DNA from: an uncultured SAR116 cluster alpha proteobacterium
GTDB taxonomy: Bacteria > Pseudomonadota > Alphaproteobacteria > Puniceispirillales > Puniceispirillaceae
Reading direction: 5' to 3'
Assembly: GCA_902520575.1 (NCBI GenBank)
Contig: CABYOG010000008.1
Span: 1-10,000, forward strand
DNA: 10,000 nucleotides
Under the pieces are notes generated by a model. The model did not search any database and was not told the DNA's origin. It saw only the letters and a program-made list of their open reading frames with translations. Shown here piece by piece: positions 1 through 6,344 of this stretch; position 1 is the stretch's first letter, and every line of letters begins with the position of its first letter. Made by a program: the position numbers and the translations under genes.

Positions 1-1031
1 TGAACTATATCTCTCTGCAAGTCGCCCCAGTCAAAAATTGGTATTTTGACCTCCAATTCATAACCTTTCTTGTTTGAAATAGAGCCAGCGTCATTGATGC
101 GATCATTTCTGTATCCGAGTTCTATATCAGTGTAAGAACCCAATTCATCAAGGCCAAGTCCCTTAAGCAACAGCTCGTATTCTAATCGAGCAGCTTTAAC
201 ATCCAGCCTATTATTTATTTCGTATTCTAGGTCCGCAATTGATATTGGGTCGTTCGGTACTTCAGGAAGGGCCTGAGGTAAATCCATCACATTTTCTTCA
301 TCCCTAGAAAGTCCAATTTTGCGCGTAAGCTTTTCACGGGCTGAGATATTTTTCATTCTCGCCTCTGCGATCGCTACTGTTGCTCCAGACAAAATAAGCT
401 GTTGGCGTATACGGTCGCTGGTGGTCATGTTGCCTGTCTTTTTCATGCGTTTGGCAAGTTCCGCATTTGCAGAAAGAGCAATAAATGCGTCTTCATAAAG
501 TTCTTTTCGTTTTTGAGATGCGACCGCATCGTACCAGGCTACCCTTAGGTCGTTTATTTTTTCAAAAACCTCTGCCTCTAATTTTACATGACCTAATTCA
601 ACAGAGATTTTGGAAGTTTCTTTTCTGAGGGGCAATGTAAAAAGCTCCAACAATCCAAAACTTAAAAATCTACCATATTCGGTCTCAGCTCCTTTTACCA
701 TTCTCTCAAAAGAAAAGGCCGGGTTAGAAATACGGCCCTGCTGAGCAGCTTCAGCTAATCTGCTCCGATGATCAAAAAGGAGTGATTGAAAATCAGGGCT
801 TTTGACGATCATCAACTCGATAGCTTCATCCACACCTAATTTTTCATTGAGCAAGGTTGCAGCGCGGTCATTTAAAAATTTTCTCTGTGACTCACTTGTC
901 ACAGTAGTTATTTGGCCAACAGCACCTATTTCTTCATTCTCATTTAGTTTTAATAGACTCTCATTAAATTTATAGGATGAGCAACCGGTGATTAGTAGAA
1001 AAACTCCTAGTTTAAAGAACCAACTATACAT
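1..1031 (-). CDS. TolC/CusC-family outer-membrane efflux lipoprotein (3' end cut by window)
   Basis: Translating the minus strand from the ATG at 1031-1029 gives 343 open codons running off the left edge. The N-terminus is a lipoprotein signal: a short hydrophobic stretch ending LLITGC, with the lipidated Cys at residue 17, followed by SSYK. The rest is mostly helical and hydrophilic. It includes a region of the TolC type at about residues 67-130 (VDEAIELMIVKSPDFQS, then a stretch on precursor helices and 'ISNPAFSFE') and a second repeat-like segment near residues 280-340 (NNRLDVKAARLEYE, then 'IELGYRND'). These are hallmarks of CusC/CzcC-type channels that carry metal ions from an RND pump through the outer membrane. 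It starts 7 bases after the stop of the 91-residue gene, and the AGGA overlapping that stop is a good ribosome binding site, so the two are co-transcribed. Copper as substrate is inferred from the upstream CopC-CusF gene. About 100 C-terminal residues should lie outside the window. Confidence 0.86.
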   Translation of the reverse strand, partial: MYSWFFKLGVFLLITGCSSYKFNESLLKLNENEEIGAVGQITTVTSESQRKFLNDRAATLLNEKLGVDEAIELMIVKSPDFQSLLFDHRSRLAEAAQQGRISNPAFSFERMVKGAETEYGRFLSFGLLELFTLPLRKETSKISVELGHVKLEAEVFEKINDLRVAWYDAVASQKRKELYEDAFIALSANAELAKRMKKTGNMTTSDRIRQQLILSGATVAIAEARMKNISAREKLTRKIGLSRDEENVMDLPQALPEVPNDPISIADLEYEINNRLDVKAARLEYELLLKGLGLDELGSYTDIELGYRNDRINDAGSISNKKGYELEVKIPIFDWGDLQRDIV

Positions 1032-1038
1032 AGCTATC

Positions 1039-1314
1039 CTAATTGGCCTCTTCACTTACTTCTCGAGAGTAATATTGCCAACCGCCAATCTCATCTACTT
1101 TTTGATTCGCTTTCAACCAGTCAGAGGTTTCTTCCCACTCCCAGTTTTCATAAGCGTCAAAGACAGACACATACTCGATAGCTTGGGGTGTTTTTTCATC
1201 GCTTTTAGCCGCAGGAACGATTAAGAATAGTGATACCGCACAGATTGCTCCTTGCAAAATTTTTGAGATTTTTATACTCAAACTTTTGTCTCTCAAATTA
1301 CCGCTCTTTACCAT
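1039..1314 (-). CDS. small secreted protein of a metal-efflux operon
   Basis: This 91-residue protein has a basic N-terminus, a hydrophobic stretch at about residues 19-35 and a plausible signal peptidase site near AAKS/DE at about residue 38. The short mature part is acidic and Trp/Tyr-rich, with a C-terminal block ending SDWLKANQKVDEIGGWQYY. That 'W..AN..V..IGGW..Y..E' pattern recurs, from memory, in small periplasmic proteins encoded beside CusABC/CzcABC-type efflux genes; no biochemical role is established that I know of. The ATG at 1314 has AGGT six bases upstream. The gene lies between the CopC-CusF gene (52-base gap) and the TolC gene (7-base gap), which supports a role in periplasmic copper efflux. 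No Cys or His cluster is visible, so it is not an obvious metal binder. Confidence 0.75.
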   Translation of the reverse strand: MVKSGNLRDKSLSIKISKILQGAICAVSLFLIVPAAKSDEKTPQAIEYVSVFDAYENWEWEETSDWLKANQKVDEIGGWQYYSREVSEEAN

Positions 1315-1366
1315 TTTTTACCTATTCAACGTAACACGTGGATTGTGTGTTTTGAGTTTGTCTTCG

Positions 1367-1999
1367 CTATTTCGGTTGGATACTTACAATTTCAAGATCT
1401 TTATTTATTTTGAAAATGATTGTGTCACCTCGTTTATAGTCCGACCCAGAGCTCACACCTTGAAGATCATATTCCATCGTCATTGCTGGCATCAGATCTC
1501 CTAACGCCCCGTGTTTAATTGTAATTTTCGAACCCCTCACCCGCTTTATCTTGCCCTCACCCTGAAGGAGTTCGTCTGCAGTGCCAGATACATCGACCCC
1601 TTTGGCTGAAACCTCAAAACTAAAAGTTCCTTTAATAGCGTGCCCATCTTCACTTAAAGCTCGCCAGGTTGTTTTGTAGATTCCCACTTCAAGAGCTGGG
1701 ATATTTACTAAGTGACGTTTGCCTTCTTTCATTAGATGAGACTTGTCCAAAGGAATTTCTTCCAATTTTTCTGAACCGAGCAGTCCTCCAATTAGAGTGG
1801 ATTTTTCACCTGTGATTACACGAGAGAATTCAAGTTTGATTAATTTAGCAGGAGCAGTGAAAACAATTTCCATTTTCTCTGGAGCTTGTTTTATGACTGA
1901 GCCATCTTTTGGAATTACAAACCCCACTGGGGAGTGCGCATATCCCAAATTTGAATAAGTTAGAAAAATAGTAACTAGCAATAATAGTGGTGTTCTCAT
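1367..1999 (-). CDS. CopC-CusF fusion, periplasmic copper-binding protein
   Basis: The protein has 210 residues and two copper-binding domains. Residues 1-21 are a signal peptide ending GYA, so the mature protein begins with His22 (HSPVG). Residues 22-130 are a CopC domain: the N-terminal HSP, and a C-terminal SEDGHAIKGTFSF with Asp118 and His120. In CopC proteins the N-terminal His and this D-x-H pair bind Cu(II). The Met-rich Cu(I) site of classical CopC is not seen. Residues 147-208 are a CusF domain with His163 and the MPAMTM block (Met170, Met173, Met175). In E. coli CusF the Cu(I) ligands are His, two Met and a capping Trp; here Met170 stands at the Trp place. The likely role is to hold periplasmic copper and pass it to an efflux pump. 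It is the first gene of a minus-strand operon with the 91-residue protein and the TolC gene. The ATG at 1999 is preceded by AGGAAGAG at about 8 bases. Confidence 0.93.
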   Translation of the reverse strand: MRTPLLLLVTIFLTYSNLGYAHSPVGFVIPKDGSVIKQAPEKMEIVFTAPAKLIKLEFSRVITGEKSTLIGGLLGSEKLEEIPLDKSHLMKEGKRHLVNIPALEVGIYKTTWRALSEDGHAIKGTFSFEVSAKGVDVSGTADELLQGEGKIKRVRGSKITIKHGALGDLMPAMTMEYDLQGVSSGSDYKRGDTIIFKINKDLEIVSIQPK

Positions 2000-2268
2000 C
2001 GGGCCATCTCTTCCTAAAATTCATTCATAAACTTTACTGTTAGGGGAGAGTAAAATTAAAAAATGCTTATTTAGCTATTCTATTCAAGTTAAATTGTCGC
2101 ACTCATCTTTATGCAAAAGATAACGCTGAACGCCACCCGCTCCGCATTCCAGTATTATTTTACAAAAAAATAGCAATATTAACTCAATCGACTTTATCCG
2201 TGATACCACCCTTGAGAGTCTACCAAGACGATAAACGCAGCAATGAACGCGGCAATAATTTAGAACAC
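2000..2268. other. non-coding stretch upstream of the copper operon
   Basis: No convincing gene is present. A 66-codon frame at 2084-2284 on the minus strand overlaps the terminator, has unusual composition and no good ribosome binding site. The stretch should contain the promoter of the minus-strand copper operon. I see no clear CueR- or CsoR-type operator and no strong -35/-10 pair, only AT-rich segments with weak matches. Confidence 0.5.
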
Positions 2269-2297
2269 AAAAAAGCCGCCTCAAAACAGAGGCGGCT
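2269..2297 (-). terminator. rho-independent terminator after the tRNA-Met fragment
   Basis: On the minus strand a 9-bp perfect stem (AGCCGCCTC paired with GAGGCGGCT, 2274-2282 with 2289-2297) closes a six-base loop and is followed directly by six T (2274-2269). It lies 28 bases beyond the CCA end of the tRNA fragment on the same strand. That is the usual position of a tRNA gene's own terminator. Confidence 0.85.
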
Positions 2298-2324
2298 ATA
2301 TTATTGATTTACATGAATATTTTT

Positions 2325-2377
2325 TGGTTGCGGGGGTAGGATTTGAACCTACGACCTTCAGGTTATGAGCCTGACGA
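2325..2377 (-). tRNA. tRNA-Met(CAT) 3' fragment without D arm (probable attachment-site remnant)
   Basis: Read on the minus strand, this has a 5-bp anticodon stem (TCAGG/CCTGA, 2370-2374 with 2358-2362) around the loop CTCATAA, so the anticodon is CAT. It also has a normal five-base variable region, a T arm GTAGG-TTCAAAT-CCTAC (2336-2352), the acceptor strand CCCCGCA (2329-2335), discriminator A and an encoded CCA (2325-2327). The D arm is missing. The bases 5' of the anticodon stem are TCG and then TGGGGGG (2378-2384), which could pair imperfectly with the acceptor strand. A functional tRNA-Met is about 77 bases, so this is not expected to work. The TCG before the stem resembles initiator tRNA, but initiator versus elongator cannot be decided. 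The most likely origin is the displaced 3' end of a tRNA gene used as an integration site; an internal deletion is the alternative. Confidence 0.78.
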
Positions 2378-2407
2378 CCCCCCATAAAATCAGACACTTA
2401 CGCGGCG

Positions 2408-2443
2408 GTTCGACAAAAGTTCGACAGTCGAGTCGCGAGTCGC
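2408..2443. repeat. short direct repeats beside the tRNA fragment
   Basis: GTTCGACA occurs at 2408-2415 and again at 2419-2426, an 11-base period. GAGTCGC occurs twice in tandem at 2430-2436 and 2437-2443. Small repeats spaced by one helical turn next to a tRNA 3' end resemble the arm-type binding sites of tyrosine integrases, but they could also be chance or a remnant of coding sequence. Confidence 0.5.
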
Positions 2444-2485
2444 TGTAAATTCAATTACTTACAGAGACTTTTCTGCGCAATAATA

Positions 2486-2593
2486 TTACTTTTGTTTTTT
2501 GCCCCTATTTTCCAAGAATCCTTCCACTGCTCCGCCCCCAAAATAAAAGCCTAAAATAAGGAGCATAGCGTAGTTTATACTGAATTGATCCAT
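2486..2593 (-). CDS. possible 35-residue membrane peptide, maybe a phage-holin remnant
   Basis: The minus-strand frame starts at ATG 2593 and has AAAGG only two bases upstream, which is close for a ribosome binding site. The peptide has one hydrophobic segment (AMLLILGFYFGGGAVEG, residues 9-25) and a basic tail ending GKKQK. The FYFG.....E pattern with a charged tail resembles the last membrane segment of small phage holins, but this is a weak, memory-based likeness. The frame stays open upstream to the TAG at 2624, where another short frame ends. It could be a real small protein, a fragment of a degraded prophage gene, or chance. Confidence 0.35.
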   Translation of the reverse strand: MDQFSINYAMLLILGFYFGGGAVEGFLENRGKKQK

Positions 2594-2623
2594 TACCTTT
2601 GTGACGTCATCGGGGTTGCCGCT

Positions 2624-2746
2624 CTACGAATTTAATATTTGCTTAAGTGAAGCCCAGCTTTCCTCAGGCAGTTGCATTACTATATAAATTAGCTTTTCAC
2701 CCCCACTTTTAGTGACAAGCGCTACCTGCCCAGGGACCCTGGGCAA
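2624..2746 (-). CDS. possible 40-residue protein or gene remnant, unknown function
   Basis: A minus-strand frame begins at TTG 2746 (no ATG before residue 27) and ends at TAG 2624-2626. The last half (EKLIYIVMQLPEESWASLKQ, then ILNS) has natural-looking composition with a predicted strand followed by a helix. No good ribosome binding site is visible and the start lies inside the 19-bp palindrome. It is in the same frame as the next short frame downstream. I do not recognise a family. It may be a degenerate remnant in the tRNA-flanking region. Confidence 0.28.
   Translation of the reverse strand: MPRVPGQVALVTKSGGEKLIYIVMQLPEESWASLKQILNS
2727..2745. repeat. perfect 19-bp palindrome
   Basis: TGCCCAGGG-A-CCCTGGGCA is an exact inverted repeat with 9-base arms around one central base. 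It is GC-rich in an AT-rich surround and has no T-run on either side, so it is not a terminator. It could be an operator for an unknown regulator or a cruciform-forming element. It lies about 55 bases left of the first Zur operator. Confidence 0.6.
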
Positions 2747-2778
2747 AATATCAAGTTATTCTCTAGTTATATGACTAA

Positions 2779-2809
2779 TTGACTTATAGTTATTATTTTA
2801 TGTTATAAA
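2779..2809 (+). promoter_or_regulatory. probable promoter of the first zinc operon
   Basis: TTGACT (2779-2784) is a near-consensus -35 element. TTATAA (2803-2808), 18 bases on, can act as the -10 and lies inside the Zur operator, so Zur binding would block RNA polymerase. Transcription would start near 2815, giving a leader of about 80 bases. That leader includes a seven-codon frame (2869-2892) overlapping the ribosome binding site, which I do not claim as a gene. Confidence 0.55.
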
Positions 2810-2816
2810 GTAACAA
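2800..2816. promoter_or_regulatory. Zur-type operator (first zinc operon)
   Basis: ATGTTATAAAGTAACAA matches 14 of 17 positions of the operator at 7766-7782, including the GTTATA half-site and the AACA of the other half. It sits 80 bases before the first GTPase gene and overlaps its likely -10 element. That position fits zinc-dependent repression by Zur. The right half is degenerate, so affinity may be lower than at the second operator. Confidence 0.75.
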
Positions 2817-2895
2817 TAAATTTTCCTAGCTTTCGCACTTAAAGTCTAATCATTTTCAAGTGTGCAATATGTTAGTATCAATGTTGGAGTAAAAA

Positions 2896-3867
2896 ATGAC
2901 TGAAGAAGCACAAGTTCCTGTCACCGTATTAACTGGTTTTTTGGGTGCAGGAAAGACGACACTCTTGAATCGTATTTTGACAGAAGAACATGGGCGTCGT
3001 TTCGCAGTCATAGTAAACGAGTTCGGCGAGGAGGGCATTGACAACGATCTGGTAGTTGATGCCGATGAAGAAGTTTTTGAAATGAACAATGGTTGCATTT
3101 GTTGCACTGTTCGAGGCGATTTAATCCGAATTCTTGGCGGTCTCATGAAACGCGCAGATCAATTGGACGCAATCATTGTAGAGACAACTGGGCTTGCTGA
3201 TCCTGCTCCTGTTGCTCAGACATTTTTTGTGGATCAAGATGTGGCAGATAAAACAAAATTGGATGCAATAGTAACAGTGGCCGATGCAGTCCACCTAAGC
3301 GACCAATTAGGTGAACATCATGAAGCTGAGGAGCAGATTGCATTTGCCGACGTTGTATTGCTGAATAAAACAGATCTTGTAGAAGCTTCAGAAACAAATG
3401 AAGTTGAAAATAGAATCAAAAAAATAAACCCTTTTGCAAAAATTATCAAAACAACGCATTGCTCAGCTCCTCTTGATGAAGTGCTTGGCTTGGACGCTTT
3501 TAGCCTTGATAGGATACTCGAAGTAGAACCGGATTTTTTGGACTCAGACCATGATCACGAACATGATGATGATGTAACCAGCGTTTCTTTCACTTCTGAG
3601 ACTCCTCTCGACCTAGATAAATTTCAAAATTGGTTTGGAGAATTGTTGCGGACACAAGGACAAGATATTTTACGGTCCAAAGGTATTTTGAACTTTACTG
3701 GAGTTGATGAAAGATATGTTTTCCAAGGTGTTCACATGCTGATGGATGCGTCTCCAATGGGTCTTTGGCCTGAGGGTAAATCTAGAAGCTCTCGTGTGGT
3801 TTTTATAGGTCGCAATCTTGAGAACATGAATTTATTAGAGGGCTTTGAAAGTTGCAAAGCACATTGA
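2896..3867 (+). CDS. COG0523 (CobW/P47K) GTPase, putative zinc metallochaperone
   Basis: The protein has 323 residues, a usual length for the family. In order it has Walker A GFLGAGKT (14-21), a CICC metal-binding motif (67-70), Walker B/switch region ETTGLADP (96-103) and the guanine-specificity motif NKTD (157-160). An Asp/His-rich loop ([11 protein letters not shown], 216-226) precedes the C-terminal CobW_C domain. COG0523 proteins bind metal at the CxCC site and use GTP hydrolysis to deliver it to client enzymes; the client is not known here. The upstream Zur operator points to zinc delivery during zinc starvation rather than cobalt or nitrile hydratase work. ATG 2896 has GGAG six bases upstream. 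Its end overlaps the longer possible start of the following WD40 gene, indicating translational coupling. Confidence 0.95.
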   Translation: MTEEAQVPVTVLTGFLGAGKTTLLNRILTEEHGRRFAVIVNEFGEEGIDNDLVVDADEEVFEMNNGCICCTVRGDLIRILGGLMKRADQLDAIIVETTGLADPAPVAQTFFVDQDVADKTKLDAIVTVADAVHLSDQLGEHHEAEEQIAFADVVLLNKTDLVEASETNEVENRIKKINPFAKIIKTTHCSAPLDEVLGLDAFSLDRILEVEPDFLDSDHDHEHDDDVTSVSFTSETPLDLDKFQNWFGELLRTQGQDILRSKGILNFTGVDERYVFQGVHMLMDASPMGLWPEGKSRSSRVVFIGRNLENMNLLEGFESCKAH

Positions 3868-3887
3868 GTTTGGATTTGCATAGTCAG

Positions 3888-4907
3888 ATGAGCGCTTTTC
3901 CAAATGCCCAAAGAACTGAACTAGAAAAAAGAGGGCTGAACATACAAACGGATATTCCAGTTGTTGACGCAGTCACCATTACTGAATCTGTTGCAGTGAG
4001 TTTTGGAGATGGAGCCGTACGTTTCTTTCGACCAGGTCTTGCCTATACAACGGTCGAAGCCCATAAGGGCGTGATTTTGAGTATGGTTGCAGATACTGGT
4101 GGGGTGCTGACCGGCGGAGATGATGGACGTTTCCTTAGAATTACTCAGGATGGTGCTACTGAGGAAATATATAAATTTGATTCGAAATGGGTTGACTGCG
4201 TTGCATCAAGCAAAAATTATTCTGCGTGCTCGTCTGGAAATTCAGCTTACGTGTGGGATGAACTTCATTTGAGACCCACAAGACTTGAGCATCCCAGCAC
4301 TATTGGAGGCTTAGCATTTGATGCTAAAGGGCGTCGTCTTGCAGTAGCTCATTATGGTGGAGCAACAATATGGGAAAAACATAAAAACCGATGGAAATCG
4401 TCGAGATTAGTCTGGAATGGGTCACACAATCAGATAACTTTCAGTCCAGACGGAAAGTTTATCGTAACAGCTATGCAAGAGAATGCTTTACATGGATGGA
4501 GAGTTAGGGATAAGGCCAACCTCGCAATGTCTGGGTATCCAGCAAAAATCAAAAGTTTCGATTGGGTAGAGGGAACGCCCTTCCTTGTGACCTCAGGCGC
4601 TCACGAAGCAGTCTGTTGGCCGTTCGATGGTAAGTTTGGCCCCATGGAAAGAAAACCAGTTTGTGTGGCAAGTAACAACAACGAGCTTGTCACATGCGTC
4701 ACAGCCTTGCCAGGTGACGAAGCATTGTTTGCAGGTTTTCGCGATGGAAGTGTGTTGGCAGCCGAAGTAAGTGAGTCAAAAGGAGTAATTCCTATCCGGA
4801 AAGCAACAGGCTCCGAAATAACCGCAATGGCTGTATCTGCATGCAATACGCACATTTTTATCGGTGATGCGAAAGGAAATATACTATGGACAAGTCTTGT
4901 GGGATAA
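3888..4907 (+). CDS. WD40-repeat-like beta-propeller protein of the zinc operon
   Basis: The protein has 339 residues from ATG 3888. In-frame TTG codons at 3852, 3864, 3870 and 3876 would lengthen it by up to 12 residues and overlap the GTPase gene, so the start is uncertain. The sequence is a chain of blade-like units with 'FSPDGKFIVTA', 'FDAKGRRLAVAHYGGATIWE' and 'GGDDGRFLRIT' patterns, and W/V-x-W/F-like strand ends, about six or seven units in total. There is no signal peptide or membrane segment, so it is cytoplasmic. Such propellers are protein-binding platforms. Lying between two COG0523 GTPases, it may dock the GTPases or their client enzyme; this is inferred from position. It is followed after 4 bases by the 85-residue gene, whose ribosome binding site lies just before and partly in its stop codon. 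Confidence 0.88.
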   Translation: MSAFPNAQRTELEKRGLNIQTDIPVVDAVTITESVAVSFGDGAVRFFRPGLAYTTVEAHKGVILSMVADTGGVLTGGDDGRFLRITQDGATEEIYKFDSKWVDCVASSKNYSACSSGNSAYVWDELHLRPTRLEHPSTIGGLAFDAKGRRLAVAHYGGATIWEKHKNRWKSSRLVWNGSHNQITFSPDGKFIVTAMQENALHGWRVRDKANLAMSGYPAKIKSFDWVEGTPFLVTSGAHEAVCWPFDGKFGPMERKPVCVASNNNELVTCVTALPGDEALFAGFRDGSVLAAEVSESKGVIPIRKATGSEITAMAVSACNTHIFIGDAKGNILWTSLVG

Positions 4908-4911
4908 AAAT

Positions 4912-5169
4912 ATGATTGGAATGTTTGAACGTAAGCGGCCAAATAGAACTTCCACAGAAAATTTGAAAAGAATAGTTGGTAGTCACTTTGGTCTATCAGA
5001 AAACGATTTTGTCAGTATTTCTGAGCTAAACTGCTTGGAGTCTGGCTGCCCATCAAAGGAAACCGTTATATCAATACATTCACCTTCGGGTGAGACAAGA
5101 AGTTTGAAGGTTCAGAAATCGATAGCAGAAATAAATTCAACTGATCTTGAAAACTTAGTTCTAAAATAG
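4912..5169 (+). CDS. 85-residue Cys-x4-Cys protein of the zinc operon
   Basis: ATG 4912 is chosen because GGGA (4901-4904) stands seven bases upstream; a longer frame from GTG 4864 would run inside the WD40 gene. The protein is soluble. It has a helical N-terminal part with FGLSENDFVSISEL, then a NCLESGCPSKETVIS segment with Cys41 and Cys46, and a short strand and helix after it. From memory, similar small proteins with an 'xCPxxGCPxxET' core occur beside COG0523 genes in alphaproteobacteria; they lack a known function. The cysteine pair could bind zinc or accept it from the GTPase CxCC site. A copy of the pair recurs in the 72-residue protein further right. It is the third gene of the first zinc operon. 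Confidence 0.82.
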   Translation: MIGMFERKRPNRTSTENLKRIVGSHFGLSENDFVSISELNCLESGCPSKETVISIHSPSGETRSLKVQKSIAEINSTDLENLVLK

Positions 5170-5238
5170 CTCAATAATGCTGACAAAACTTGTACCACTA
5201 TGGTCCATGGATCTGTGAAACTTACCTAAATAATTTTT

Positions 5239-6336
5239 ATGACAAGCACTCATGGTTCGAAAAAAATACCGGTCACATTGCTCACTGGGTTTCTTGGAAG
5301 TGGCAAATCCACTCTTTTGTCGAATCTGTTAATTGATGAACGGTTTGAGAATACAGCTGTAGTAGTCAACGAATTTGGTGCCACAGGTCTAGATGGACTT
5401 CTGATTCAACATGCTGACGAGCAGATTGTTGAAATGACATCTGGCTGCTTGTGTTGCACAGTAAGGGGTGACATTCATGAAACATTAATGATGCTCTCTA
5501 GCAAAAAAGAGAAAGAGCAGATACCCAAATTTGATCGTCTAGTCATTGAGACAACTGGCTTGGCGGATCCTGCACCAGTTATTCACACGTTGATGAATGA
5601 CCCGTTGCTTGACCGAAGATATTTTCTTGGGGGGGTTGTCACCACAATTGATGCATTAAACGGTCTTGAGACACTGAATGAACATTTTGAAAGCCAAAAG
5701 CAGGCAGCAGTTGCTGATAGAATTGTGATCACCAAGACAGACTTACTTGAAGGGGACCTGTCGAATGAGAAACTTGGTAATCTGCGGGAATTAATTTCCA
5801 GTTTAAATCATTTGGCACCAATTATTGACTTACAGACTCCTGAATTTAACCCTAATGAGCTTTTTAACACTTCGCTTTATGACCCAGAAACTAAAGGAAT
5901 GAATGTGAGGAGGTGGCTAAACTCTGAAGCTGAAGATTTTGACCATCATCAAACCCATGACTCGCCTCACAGTCATGACCATAGTCATAGTCACGACATT
6001 TCTCGCCATGGTTCTGATATTCGCTCGTTCACGCTTACCTTTAATTTTCCCATTGATGTCGAGAACTTTGCTACCTCAATTGAAGCTTTGACTATAATTC
6101 ATGGCAATAATTTGCTTCGCATCAAAGGTGTGATTAAAACAAAGGATCAGCCGAATAAACCGTTAGTTATTCATGGAGTGCAGCATATATTTCATGATCC
6201 CATTTGGCTGGATGCATGGCCGGATAGTGATGAGAGAACAAGGATTGTCTTTATAACTAAAGGTATAGAGCGCAAATCTCTAGAAGATTATTTTAAAGCT
6301 TGGCTAGAACAAAACAGCGCTCAGCAGGGAAAATAG
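5239..6336 (+). CDS. COG0523 (CobW/P47K) GTPase with His-rich loop
   Basis: The protein has 365 residues: Walker A GFLGSGKS (17-24), metal motif CLCC (70-73), ETTGLADP (104-111) and TKTD (165-168) in place of NKTD. A His-rich loop (residues 236-257, nine His in 22 residues, including SHDHSHSHD) follows, then the CobW_C domain. It resembles the YjiA-like branch of COG0523 more than the first GTPase does: there is an extra stretch (KKEKEQIP) before the Walker B strand, and VVTTIDALNG is followed by QKQAAVADR. The His loop is a typical zinc or nickel buffer of this family. It lies 69 bases after the 85-residue gene on the same strand, with only a weak ribosome binding site before ATG 5239. It is probably in the Zur operon, but a separate promoter cannot be ruled out. 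Confidence 0.94.
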   Translation: MTSTHGSKKIPVTLLTGFLGSGKSTLLSNLLIDERFENTAVVVNEFGATGLDGLLIQHADEQIVEMTSGCLCCTVRGDIHETLMMLSSKKEKEQIPKFDRLVIETTGLADPAPVIHTLMNDPLLDRRYFLGGVVTTIDALNGLETLNEHFESQKQAAVADRIVITKTDLLEGDLSNEKLGNLRELISSLNHLAPIIDLQTPEFNPNELFNTSLYDPETKGMNVRRWLNSEAEDFDHHQTHDSPHSHDHSHSHDISRHGSDIRSFTLTFNFPIDVENFATSIEALTIIHGNNLLRIKGVIKTKDQPNKPLVIHGVQHIFHDPIWLDAWPDSDERTRIVFITKGIERKSLEDYFKAWLEQNSAQQGK

Positions 6337-6344
6337 TAGATGGT

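Noticed and set aside
988..1224. Plus-strand frame over the copper operon
   Set aside because: It is antisense to the 91-residue gene and the TolC start, which have signal sequences and good ribosome binding sites.
2084..2284. 66-codon minus-strand frame before the copper operon
   Set aside because: It runs out of the tRNA terminator hairpin, has odd Cys/Arg-rich composition and no ribosome binding site.
2325..2384. A functional D-armless tRNA
   Set aside because: Bacterial translation is not known to use such tRNAs for Met; an attachment-site remnant or a deletion is more economical.
2869..2892. Seven-codon leader frame before the first GTPase
   Set aside because: It overlaps the ribosome binding site but has no regulatory codon run or attenuator hairpin, so chance is enough to explain it.
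2856..3146. Minus-strand frame over the first GTPase
   Set aside because: It is the antisense shadow of the Walker A and CICC region of a clear COG0523 gene.
4601..4942. Minus-strand 113-codon frame
   Set aside because: It is antisense to the WD40-like gene, with no supporting start signal or recognisable family.
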